Assembly: GCA_001724265.1 (NCBI GenBank)
Contig: MEDY01000036.1
Coordinates: forward strand, 121,086-185,085
DNA length: 64,000 nt
From: Rhizaria sp. SCN 62-66
Taxonomy: Eukaryota; Rhizaria, unplaced
Reading direction: 5' to 3'
Of this stretch, positions 44,628-56,200 are shown in pieces; the stretch's first letter is position 1, and every line of letters begins with the position of its first letter. Under the pieces are notes generated by a model. The model searched no databases, had not been told where the DNA came from, and saw nothing but the letters and a program-made list of their open reading frames with translations. The position numbers and the translations under genes were made by a program.

Positions 44628-45019
44628 AGTTTCGCAAGGACTGCCAAGGGGATGTGTGGGAGTGGAAGGTTCGAGTGGTCGGCAGACTGGAAAAGTGTCG
44701 AAGCTGAGAGGTTCAGCAAGAGGTGAAACGACCAGGAAAATATGAGCCCAACAATCTTTAATTGAAAAATTATAATAAATATAGCAGGCAATTTTGAAAC
44801 ATTCTGTGTGCATTCAAATTGATGATCAGATTGACGCATACTGGATCGAAACGAAGCGCCGTCGATCAGTCCACAACGGTCACTTTTCCATTTTTGCCGG
44901 TTCGTAAAAAACTGATAGAGGAGCGAGCGACGGAGCGGCGGCGGAGAGAGATGAGGGTCCAAGTGCCGACTTGATCTCTTTTGCTCTTCGACTCAGGACA
45001 TCCGTTGGCGCGATTGTAG
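44628..45019. other. divergent promoter region, CEP70-like / CK2 alpha
   Basis: About 0.39 kb between two divergent start codons. It is AT-rich in the middle and more GC-rich near each gene. Both promoters must lie here. No motif could be named. Confidence 0.6.
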
Positions 45020-46469
45020 ATGGCCGACCTCGGTTTTGTGCGTCCTGTTTCTATCGCTCGCGTTCATGCAGCGGTCAACAAGCGTCGTCCTTCCTCCTAC
45101 TGTACGTCTTAATTCCTTCTCTCGTCCCTCAGCAACCTCCACTCGTCTCTGCTTCTCTTGTACTACGTACTGTGCCATATCATCACCCTGCCTCAACAGA
45201 ATGCATCGTTGCACCACTTTATTACCCATCAATGATGCTACTCACATCTGCGGCTCCTTCATATCCGAACACTATCCTCGCTTTATCCCCATCCCGGCAC
45301 TCGCGCCCTTGCCCACTGTATTATCGCCCTTGCTCACAGGGGACTATGAGAACCACGTGATCGAGTGGCGCTCGCCGAACGACTACGAGACGGCGCGCAA
45401 GATTGGCCACGGGCGCTACAGCGAAGTGTTCGACTCGTACAACTGCACGACGCAGGAGCGCTGCGTGATCAAGGTCCTCAAGCCGATCAAGAAGCGCAAA
45501 ATCCGTCGCGAGGTCAACATCCTGCGCAACCTCTGCGGCGGACCCAACATTATCCGCTTGCTGGACTGCGTGCGCGACCCGGTGACGAAGACGCCCGCGC
45601 TGGTGTTTGAGCACGTCGCCAACACGGCGTGGAAGACGGCCGTGGAGAAGATGACCGACAACGACATCCGCTTCTACATCCACGAAGTCGCGCGCGCGCT
45701 GGCCTACGCGCACTCGCAGGGCATCATGCACCGCGACGTCAAGCCACAGAACATCATGTTCGACCTCCCGCACCGCCGCGTGCGCCTGATCGACTGGGGG
45801 CTAGCCGAGTTCTACCACGCGGGTGTCGAGTACAACGTGCGCGTGGCGTCGCGCTACTTCAAGGGCCCCGAGCTGCTGGTGAATCTGCGCGACTACGACT
45901 ATTCGCTCGACACTTGGTCGCTGGGCTGCGTGCTTGCGGGGCTCATCTTCCGCCGCGACAACTTCTTCATGGGCAAGGACAACGTCGACCAGCTCGTCGA
46001 GATCGCCAAGGTGCTGGGCACTGAGGGTCTGACTAAGTACCTGCGTAAGTACTCGCTGGAGCTCGACCCCGACTTCAACGGGCTGCTGGGGGACTACCCG
46101 CGCAAGCCGTGGTCCAAGTACGTCGACGCGCAGAACGCGCACTTGGCGACAGCCGACGCGCTCGACCTGTTGTCCAAGATGCTGCGCTGGGACCACCAGC
46201 AGCGCCTCACCGCCGCCGAAGTTATGGCGCATCCCTACTTCGACCCGATCCGCGAGGAGGCCGCCGAGCGCGCGCGCGCCGTGGCCGCCGACGAGGCCGC
46301 GCGCGGCATGCCTGCGCTGGTACCCGCGCCCAAGGAGGCTGACGACGACTCGGAGGCCACGCTCGCCGCCGCCTTCGCGCGCGTTGCGGCGTCCAAGGCT
46401 GAGGACGAGGAGGACGGCGACAACGGACAGACGGCGGCGGAGGACAACAACGGCGCCGAGGAGGCGTGA
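45020..46469 (+). CDS. CK2A: casein kinase 2 catalytic subunit alpha
   Basis: Constitutively active Ser/Thr kinase that phosphorylates acidic sites, normally in a tetramer with CK2 beta. Exons 45020-45101 and 45340-46469 give 403 residues; the intron splits the Trp of SSYWDYENHV, matching the conserved YWDYE of CK2 alpha. Visible motifs are the glycine loop GHGRYSEVF, the ATP-binding Lys in CVIKVLKP, the CK2-specific basic cluster [18 protein letters not shown], the DWG variant of DFG typical of CK2, and [18 protein letters not shown]. The N-terminal exon carries ARVHAAVN, like the ARVYADVN segment that keeps CK2 alpha active. An acidic tail of about 70 residues follows the kinase domain. Both the intron donor (GTACGT) and the phase fit. 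The stop is TGA. Confidence 0.97.
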
Positions 46470-47275
46470 ACGAATGAAAACAAGCCTGATAGTACGCTAT
46501 CATCTTAGTTTGTTCATTGAATGATCTATTGAGTGTTTTTCTTGCTGGAAGGGTCGTGTATTTGTTTGCAGTGCGTCGGGCCAGGGCTCTTGTTATCTTT
46601 TCCGTCGAGGAAATGCATTGGTCAATGAATACATACGCTTTTATAACTAACGAGTTTAGACAAGCCAGTAGATGTATGTTTTTCCATTTGAAAATTGAAC
46701 CAATTTGGTCTTGTTCATGTGCTGTTCGCATAATATATGTGTGGATTGTGTGACTGTGGTTGCTTTGTTTTTGTGGTGGTGGGCGAGGGGTACCAATCTA
46801 CTGGTAACTCGGGGATTCCCCGATCACTCTCGTGCACGCCGGGTACATCATAGTATAGTATAATTATACGTTGCAAGTAGACTAAGCATACTAACCAACT
46901 TCTTTTATGTGTTCAACGCGCGAAGCAACTTGTATTTGTATCTGTAATAGTTCTATCCGTCTGACCCTCTTGCCTCAACGTCTTTGACCATCCTACTGCC
47001 CCTTTCTGATGGCTTTCTCTTGCATACTCTCTCTGTTTTCGTTTGCGACGCGTAGGACACTGTTTGTTAGGACTTGTACTACAACCTCACTTTGTTCACC
47101 TCCTTTGGAGGCCCTTTCATAACTTTCCACGGGGTTCCGCCCCCAACCCACTTGTCTTGTCCCACCGCAACTGGATCTCGCTTCTCGCTGCTCTGGGACC
47201 CCAGATCAGTTCAGTAACGTCAAACCTTTCACTCGCGCGTCTGTTTCTAGCTAACAGCCTGCACTAGACCGTTTT
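46470..47275. other. intergenic region between CK2 alpha and the PLD-type gene
   Basis: About 0.8 kb between two plus-strand genes, expected to contain the CK2 alpha 3' UTR and the next promoter and 5' UTR. A compact set of inverted repeats at 46784-46832 is listed separately. No coding frame is supported. Confidence 0.6.
46784..46832. repeat. two adjacent perfect hairpins inside an outer stem
   Basis: TACCA/TGGTA (46791-46795 with 46802-46806) and CGGGG/CCCCG (46810-46814 with 46818-46822) are perfect 5-bp inverted repeats with 6- and 3-nt loops. An outer CGAG/CTCG pair (46784-46787 with 46829-46832) encloses both, giving a possible three-way junction. It does not match a tRNA. It could be an RNA structure, a protein-binding site or chance. 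Confidence 0.45.
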
Positions 47276-50200
47276 ATGCTGCGTCTTCGTCGTTTGAGTC
47301 GCAACGCGGCAGCTGCAACTGCAGTCAAGGCCACCGCAACAGTGCTCTCAACGACCACTGCCTCCACTGTCTCAAGCTCCAGCGGTATCTCCATCTCAAC
47401 TGATGCATACAACACAGCGGAGTCTGGTCCGAATGCGCACTATGCGCGCAGGGCTGGACTGTCCCGGGGCTATAGTCGTAGCTTGCAGTCTCAATCACTG
47501 ATACTCCAGCACAAACACCACTCGCACTCACTCTCACAGGCGCTTGCTCAGTCACCGTCGACGTCACAGGCACAGGAGCTGGAGCAGGTGCCGCTGTCGC
47601 AGCTGCACTTGCGCATGCAGCGGCAATTGCAGCAGCAAGAGCTCCAACAATACCGCCATACTGCTCGCGCGAGCGTCAGTGACCCGACTGTTGCGGCGAC
47701 GTGTTATGGCCCTGCACTGCCCTCTGGTCCCGTGTCGGCAGCGACCGCATTCACAGCCAGTGCAAGCTCCAGTGTGGCAGTGAACAGCAATGGTAGTCGC
47801 AGGTTTGCGAGCACGTACGCGACCACCGACTCAGCCTCAGTCCCTGCTCAGACCTCCGCCGCTGCGGCTGGCGCTGCTGCTTCTGTCGCTTCCGGTAGTA
47901 CTGCTTATCACCACAGCCACAGTCTCAGCCTGCACAGCCACAGCCACAGCATGAACACTCTCCACGGCACCCACAGCATCCACAGTCAAAGCGCCAGTCT
48001 TCACACCGGCCACAGTGGCCCCCCGTCTCCTTATTATAGCGACGCTGTGTTGCCGTCGCTGTCGCTGGCCGAGCGCCGCGCGCTGCTGCCGTACCTCGCC
48101 GCAGCGCTGTCTGCCCCTGCGCCCACTGCGGAGGCAGCCTTGTCTCCGATGTCGAGTGAGGATGGCTCAAGTCTAGCTGCTTCAAACAACAGCGACGCTC
48201 AAGCTAGCGCGATAGTTAATGATGAGTCTCACCTCTCACAACACGCGCTTGCAACCAGCAGTCGCCAACCAGACGCAACTGCTCGCGCCGATAGCCCCCA
48301 CGGCCACCCCGTCAGCCACACTCACGACGACAACAAAGGCGACGGCGAGGACGAAAGCCACGACGCCGCCCACAGTCACGCGCGCAGCCACGGCTTCAGC
48401 AGCGGCGCGAGCAAGCGCGGCCGCCGCGTGCTTTCGCTGCCATTCTCCCCGCCGTCCCCGCGCCTCGCCACCGTGGCGCGCGCCGCCGCCACGTCCGTGA
48501 ACCTGTACCTAAGTCAGGCCGCTTCGTACCCACTGCTGCCGCCGCTGCAGCGCAGCTCGCGCCGCCGCGCCCGCGCCCGCGCGCGGGCCAACGCGATTGC
48601 TGCGGCGGCAACTGACGTGCTGTCGTTCCATCTCTTGCCACCGCTGCTGCCGCCTCTGTTCCCCCCTGCAACAACAACGGCGTCAACGGCGGCTGCTGCT
48701 GCGAATAGCAGCACTGCTGCTGGGTCGAGCGTCTCATCGGCTGTCGGCACTGCTACTGCCGGCGTTGGAGCTGCTGACGCCGCCGCGGCCAATACCGCCG
48801 CCATTGCTGCCGCCGCCGAGGCTGCTGCGCTGTGGGACGGCGGCGGCCGCGGACTGCCGCTGTCGCCGCGCCTGGTCCCCGAGGCCGCCGCCGACGCCGC
48901 CGCGGACGCTGTGGCCGTGCAGCGCGTGAACCGGCGTGTGGCGCGGCTGCTGCGGCGGGCGCGGCGCGCGCTCAGGACCGGCGGGCGCGCGGGGTAGCGC
49001 GCCGCGGCGGCGACGGCGGCGGCGGAGGCTGCGGAGGAAGAGGAGGAAGAGGAAGTCGCCGCCGAGGCCGAGGCTGAGGCGGAAGCTGAGGACGGTGGTG
49101 ACCACAACGCCAGCGCTGCGACCGCTGCTGCTGCTCGTGAGGGCAACGCGCTGACCGCTACCGGCACTGCTGCTGGCGCTGCTGAGGGCGGTCTCGCTAC
49201 TGCTGAGAAGGAGCACTGGCAGGTGACGGAGGGCTACGACGAGCACGGTGAGCTGTCGCCTGATTCGCTCACGACCAGCGCACACAACAACGCTCAGACC
49301 AAGAAGAAGATTACCGAGGGCAGCACCGAGACCAAGACAGACCTTAGCACTGCTCGCAGTGACGACAATGCAGATGCTGCTTCTGGCGACTTAGCTGATG
49401 ACGAGGCTGAGATTGCTGCTGTTTCGACGAAGAAGACGCAAGCTAATGGCAGCATTGCAGCGAGACTGAAGCCTCGTTTGGGTGCGGACGTTCAGCCGCA
49501 CAAGAAACACGGCCACACCCACAGCAACAGCCACCACGGGACTGCGCCGACACACGGCTCGATCCACAATCCCAGTCACGGCCACATTCACGGCCACAGC
49601 CACGGTGGTCATGGACGCAATGTGCTGAAGGCCGACCGCGCCGCTGCCGCCGCCGCGGCTGCTGCAGTTGATCGTACCACCACCGCCGCGACTGCAGCGG
49701 GTACTGCGACCGCTGCGGATGCCGCTGCCACTAAGACTGCGGCCAACGTGGGCACAACGGCCCCCGCACCCCGCCGGCTCGCAGTCACGGTCAACAGCTT
49801 CCTTGAGCGCGCCACCGCGGCCGCCGCAGCCTCCGCCTCCGCCGCGGCTGCCGCTTCGGCCTCCGCCGCCGCGGGCCGCGCGCGGTCCCGGGCCAGCGCC
49901 GCTACTGCCGCTGCTTCAGCCGCGGCGACGACCGCGACGAGCTCCCGCGCGCTTGCCAAGTCAGGCGTTGCGGGGGCTGCTAAGGAGGACGACAACGTGT
50001 CGACCTCGCCCTCATCGTCTTCTAGGTACGGTTGATTGTTCTCAACATGATTTGTCATTTGATATCGATCTTTGTTATTTTCAATGTTTTCTTGAATTGA
50101 TTTCTTAACACTCACACGTTTTTTGTCGCTTCGTTTTTTCTTGTATGATGTGTCACGAAACTCTTAGTTGGAGTTCAAGCAGCAGCAGCGACAGCGACGG

Positions 50201-53200
50201 CCCGTACTACTCTCTCGCCCGCCACCGCCGCTCATCTGTCGGCACACGCCGCGGCTACTTGCACGAGGCCCTCAAGCACTTACAGCCCTCCGGCGCCAAT
50301 ACTGCGACGTCTACGATGACTGCGGCTAGGGCTGTGAATGGCTCGCGCCCGCCCCCGCTGGACCCGTGGGCGGTGGCCCCGCCGCTCGGCGCCGCGGCCA
50401 CCGCGGCCGCGTCCTTCGCTGCAGCCGTGCTGTCCTCCGGCGCGTCCCCGCAAGACGTTGCTCTCCTCACGCACACGCCGCTGCCGCTGGGCGCGACGGC
50501 ACCCGTGTCGTTGCGCGCCGCGCCCGCGCTGTTTCGCCGCGTGCGCTACAGCAACACGTCGCGCTCGGTGTACCTCTCCGGCGGCGGCACGCACGCGCAC
50601 GCGCACGTGCAGCGCCGCCGCAACGCGCGCCGACTCCGCAACAGCAGCAGCAGCGCGAACATCAACGCTCACACCAACGCTGCGGTGCGGCTGCGCGGTG
50701 TCGGCGGCGGCGCGGCGGGGCTGGTGGCGAACCCGTACTCCGTGTACGACACGTCGGGCGTCTACCGCGGCGTCTCCGTCCTCAGTCCGAACAGAGACAA
50801 GGGCGCAAGCACACGCACTCGTGCCAGCTCCAGCGCTAGCAAGGCGAATCGTGGGGCTGCACCGAGTCATGGGGCCGCGGGTTGCTCGAGCGCTAACGGG
50901 TCCGTGGGCAGCAGCGGCAGCCGCGCGCCGTCTCTTTTCACACCGCGCTACCTCGGTCCGCTACACTCCGTCACTGGCGAGCTCGCGCCTCAGCCCTACA
51001 TCACGCTCGCGCGCGCCGCCGCTGCTGCGGCCGTAGCGGCTGCGGCTGAGGCAGCGGCGCGCGCCCCGTCGCCGCGCGCGGACACGCTGTTCGGCTCGCT
51101 GTCGCCCAAGGCGTTCCCGCGCCTCAACATTCTGCAGTGGGGCAGCGACAGCAACGGCAACGACAACAGCAGCCACGCTAGCGCTACCGGTAACATGAGC
51201 AATACCAGTAGTCTTATTGGCGGTCTTGTTGTCGACGACAAGGCTGCGAACGCGGGTCTGTCCTATGTGCAGCAGCATCTGCGCAACGAGGAGGCCAAGT
51301 ATGATGCAGAGCAGCTGCAGAAGCAGCAACAACAGCAGCAGCGCGGCATTGCGACGGCCGCGCGGTCCGCAGTCACCGCGGCCCCCGCCGCGCTGTCTCT
51401 GACGCGCTCGCGCCCGCCTGCAGCCTCGTCGTCGAGCACCTCGGCCTGGGTGCGCCTCGGTCCCGGCTCTTCTTATGCGACGACGAACTGCGCCAGTGCG
51501 GAGACCGACGCAGATGGCACTGGTCTCACTGCTGCTGCTGCCGCTCCTGCTGTTCACCGGAACAGCGCCACCACTGCGAACGGCCCCGCCTTCAGCTCTA
51601 TCGCGGACGGCCGCGGCCGGCTGTCGCGCGCACGCTTTCTCTCCTCGGACCCCCGCGTGCGCGCGCGCCAGCAGGGCCGCTGGTACCGCGACCCCGAGAC
51701 AGGTGCAATCGCACAGGCCGCGCCCTTTGAGCGCTGCATCGCCGCCGCTGCTGCGGACGCCGATGAGACGGCTGTGGCGGCGCCGTCGTCGTCCACCGCT
51801 ACTACCACAGCTGCTGCGACGACCACCACCGTGACGGCGACGACGACGACCGCTGGCGGTGTCACTGCGAGCGCGACCGAGACGACACAGACTGCGCAGC
51901 AGCCGACTCATGCTGCAGCTGCGACAGCATCGACGGCCTTGGTGCCGCGCCGCACTGTGCACTACCCTCCGTCGCCGCCCCCGGCCTGGGTCGCCCCGTC
52001 CCCGCTGCTACCGCCGCCGCTGGTCAATGCCGCGGCCACGATCTACACGCACGGCACTGAGGCCTTTGCGGCCATGTGGCGCTCGATGGCCTCTGCGCAG
52101 CGCGAGATTCTGATCGAAACGTACGTGCTTGCGGCTGACGACACCGGCATGCGCACGCTGCAACTGCTCACGGCCGCCGCGGAGCGCGGCGTCGACGTCG
52201 TGCTGCTCTACGACGCATTCGGCTCTTCTTCTGAGCTCGTCGATTTCGCAGACTTCACCCCGCTGCTGCGCGCCGGTGGCCGCATCGTGTCATTCAACAG
52301 CGGCGTCACGCTCACGCGGTCGCCCTTTTTCAGGAACCACCGCAAGAACCTAGTCGTGGACGCGCGTGTGGCCTTCACTGGCGGCATGAACACCAGCAAC
52401 GAGTACAACTCGTGGACTGCGGAGCACGGCAGCAGCTTCAATGACGTGCATCTCCGCGTCGTCGGTCCCTCGGCGCTCGATCTGCGCGCCAGTGTCATCG
52501 AGTCGCTCCGTGAGTGCGATTTCCCGACCGACTCTCTGATGCCGGCCGAAGCGGCTGCGGATCAGTCGATCGACGTATGGCGCGGGCCTGTGCCTGCGTT
52601 CGCGAAGAAGCAGATCAAGGCGACCGGAAGCCGACTCGTCTGGCTACCGTCTTATACAGCCAGCAGCGCGATTAGTAGCTTAAGCAGCCCAGCGACTGAT
52701 GCTGCGGCTGCTGCGAAAGCTGCACATTTGCTACCACAGTTGATCCCACCGTCGTCTCAGTTGCCGCCGGAGTTCGTGGTCGACATGGCGCTCCATGACG
52801 ACCCGCGGCCCGTGTCGCACTGGCGCCGCGTCTGGGTGCGCGCGCCCCTCGCCGCCGCGCAGAAGGCCGCTCTCGACCAGCAGCTCGCGCTGCAGGTTGA
52901 GCAGGAGCGCGTTCACAAGCAGCAGCGGCTGGCGCTGCTGCAGGCGCGCAGCTCCGGCGACCCCGCCGCGATCGCCGCCGCCAACGCCGCGCTGGCGACT
53001 GCGGCTGCGCACGCGGCACCGCACGCGCGCAACGCCAAGGAGGCGATCTCGCCGACGTGGGGCACGTTCTTCCGCTTCGAGCGCACGCTCAAGGAGCTGC
53101 GGTCCGTTTTCACCGGCAGAGGCCCGCTGGCGCTGGCGCGCGCCGCCGCCGACTGGCGCGCTCGGCGCCGGTCGGAGAAGCGGGCGCGGCAGCGCGTGGC

Positions 53201-56200
53201 GCGCGCGCAGGCTGAGATCGTGGCGAGCGCGCGCGCGCGGCAGCAGAGGCAGCAGCAGCAGTTGCTGCAGCAAGCGGTGCTGTCCGCTAATGCGGCCCCG
53301 ACGACGACGACCCCCCCTGCGAATGCAAGCAGTCACACTGCGCAGAAGGTGACCGCTGCTGTTGACGCGAGCACGAACGTATCTGTGACTCCCGCGCCTG
53401 CTGTGGAAACTGCATCGACACAAGTATTGACTTTGAGTCACGCGCCTCTGGCTCCAAGTGGCTCGAGAACCGTCGTGACTTCGACTGCGGCAGAACCTTC
53501 GCATCCGGCCGCAGCGACGCATGCGACGAGTGCTGGTGACTTGCCGTCTCGCGGTGCGCGCCCGCGTCGCGCCCCGCGACTGCTGCGTCTCTCGCCGTCG
53601 TCGCAGGCGCGTCTCCTGATTGGCAATGACTGCGAAAGCTTTGATGACCCTCATGATTCCAAGAGCATGGCTAGCTCAAGCACTGGGAACAGCGTCAAGG
53701 ATGACAAGCATCGTCGAATCGTAATTGAGGACAGCGTGAGCCTCAATGTGCCGTCATCTGCTTCACATAACACTGACTTGTCTGTTTCTTCCACTCAGGC
53801 TCCTAAGGCTTCTGCTACTGCTGCTTCTAACGTCGTGCCTCAGACGACTGCCCCTGTTGCCTCCACAACAGCGTCAGCTGCAACGCAATCGACATCGATT
53901 CCTTCGGCTGCCCCCACGAGCACGAACACGACTGGAGAGCTGCCGCAGCGCCACAAGCCTGCACAGCGCGCTTCGACTGCACTGCCCGTGGTCGCCACAA
54001 GTCCACCCAACGCGCTGCCCCCCGCTGTGCCCGCAACGGCAAAGCCCACGTTGACGCCTGACACTCCCACCGCTGCTGTCGCCCACTCCGCTCCGGTTGC
54101 TTCAGCAAGTTCTACTGCTGCTGCGGCCACATCGTCTGTCACTCCTACGCACGCGACTGGGGCCGCACCCGCACACGCCTCTGTGCGCCAGCATCAGCCC
54201 GCACGTTCGCCCGCCCAGTCTTTATCGACTGTGTCCGCATCTGTGCACTCAGCTACACCTGCATCTACCCCTGCGCCAGCGCCTGCGCCCGCGCCCCGCG
54301 TGTGCTCCGCGTCCACCCGCGCCCCCGCAGCGCCGGTCACCGTTGCCGACCAGCTCTTCTTTACCACCGGCATGACCAACGTGCGCGGCCTCGCCGGCAA
54401 GCCCCTGCGCGCGCTGCGCACCCTCGCGCCGGCGCCCGCGATCGCCGCCGTGGCCCTCGCCAGCGGCTGCGACGCCGCGGGCGTGGCCGTCACAGCCGCG
54501 GCGGTCGGCGCCGCGGTGGACGTGCTGCGCGCCGACGCCGACCTGGCGCGGCTGGAGGACCCCTCGGCGGCGGCGCAGCACGGCGGCGGCGCGGCGGGCC
54601 ACGGCCCCGCGGTCGTCGTTTCCCCCGCGGCCGCGCAGTCGTCGCTGTCGCCCGCAGGCGGCGCGGTCGCGGGCTCCGCCGCCGCGGCCGCCGCCGCAGC
54701 CGCCGCGGCCGCCGCTGCCGAGGCCAAGCTGCCGCTGCCGCAGCGCGTGCGCCGCGCCGTGGGCCGCTGGGCCTCCGCGCGCGCCGTCGCGGTGACGCGG
54801 CTTTTCTTCGGCTCCACCGGCGCCGCGCGGCCTCGGTACCCCGGGCGGCGTTACACCGCGCGCCGGCTCACGTACATCCTCACGGGACGCTTCGGCACCA
54901 CCGCGCGCGGCAAGAACAGCATCAGCAGCGCGAGCAAGAAGGGCGGCCCTTTGGGTGCGTCTGGCTCTGTTGCCGCCGTGTCACCTGGCGCTGTGGAGGC
55001 TGCGACAGCTGCTGTCTTGCGCGGCGCCGCCGACACGGGCAAGAGCAAGGGATTGTCCTCTCTGCGTGCGCGTGTGCACGAGTGCTACTCGGCGGCTCTG
55101 GCGACCGCGAAGTCGCGCGCCGTGGCTGCGGTCGCGCGCGGGGTTGCTGGCGCGTGGGCCGCGATGCCGCGCTGGGTGCGGGGCAGCAAGCTGGCTGCGA
55201 GCATGAAGGCGCGTGCCGATAAGACTGTCGCCGCGCTCGCCAAGTCCCGCTTCTGGGGCGATGGCTCGGACAAGTACACTGCCTCGCTTGGCGCATCTTG
55301 CTCTGGCCGCGATGGCGCGGCAGACTCTCTTGCCGCCGCAGCGCCGACCGGTGCTGCCGCGGCCGCCTTTGCCGAGGGCGTGCGCACCGCGGCCCTGCTC
55401 CCCGCAGCGCCGCTGACGGCGATCAGCGTGCCACTGCAGACGCTGCAGTCGAACTCGGCGACGGGCGACCGCGCGATCCAGGCGTTCCTGCACCACGCCA
55501 TCGCCATGGCGCGAGACACGCTGTGCTTCACCAACCCGTATGTCGTGCCGCCAGAGTGGCTCAAGCAGGCGCTGTTTGACGCAGTCAAGCGCGGCGTCGA
55601 GGTCACGCTTCTCACTGCAGGTACGCTTTTTATTTATTTATTTGAAATAACCATCCGTTTTTTTTTCTGTCTACATGTCATGTTATGTTTGATTTGATGT
55701 TCCTTCATTTCTATTCGTCATTTTCTCATGCGATCATTTGAGCTTTTCTTTTGATTTGACAGGCCCCTACTGCAGCGACGTGCCCGTGGTGCGCTGGGCG
55801 ACGGTGCACACGTACTCGCAGTACCTGGACAACGGCGTTCGAGTTTTTGAGTACAACGGCCCCCGCACTCTGCACGCTAAGACCCTCGTCATCGACGGCC
55901 AGATCGCCTGCGTCGGCTCCTTCAACCTGGATCTCTACTCGGCGCTGGTGAACCTCGAGACGATGGTCGTGATCCCGCCCACGGTCACCCCCGTCTCGCA
56001 CCTGCATGCGCACCCGTCCGCGCATCCCGGCGGCGCCACCCACGCCGGCGGGCTCTCGGCCGCGGTGGCCACGGTCACCCCGCGCCCGCCCACGGTCACC
56101 AACCCCGTGGCGACATACCTGCTGGAGAAGTTCCGGTCCGACCTGCACTCTTGCCACGAGGTCACCCGCACCGACCTGGCGGCGTGGCCGCTGTGGCAGC

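Noticed and set aside
44628-44813. Upstream ATG extending the CEP70-like protein by 62 residues
   Set aside because: The extension is AT-rich, lacks the gene's codon bias and lies in the expected 5' UTR.
46784-46832. Possible tRNA gene
   Set aside because: The hairpins do not give a 7-bp acceptor stem, an anticodon arm of correct size, or A and B box sequences.
49223-50035. A separate gene starting after the TAG in the PLD-type gene
   Set aside because: The frame is identical to that before the TAG, the 225 nt between are open and coding-like, and no promoter-like AT-rich DNA intervenes. It is kept as one gene with a caveat.
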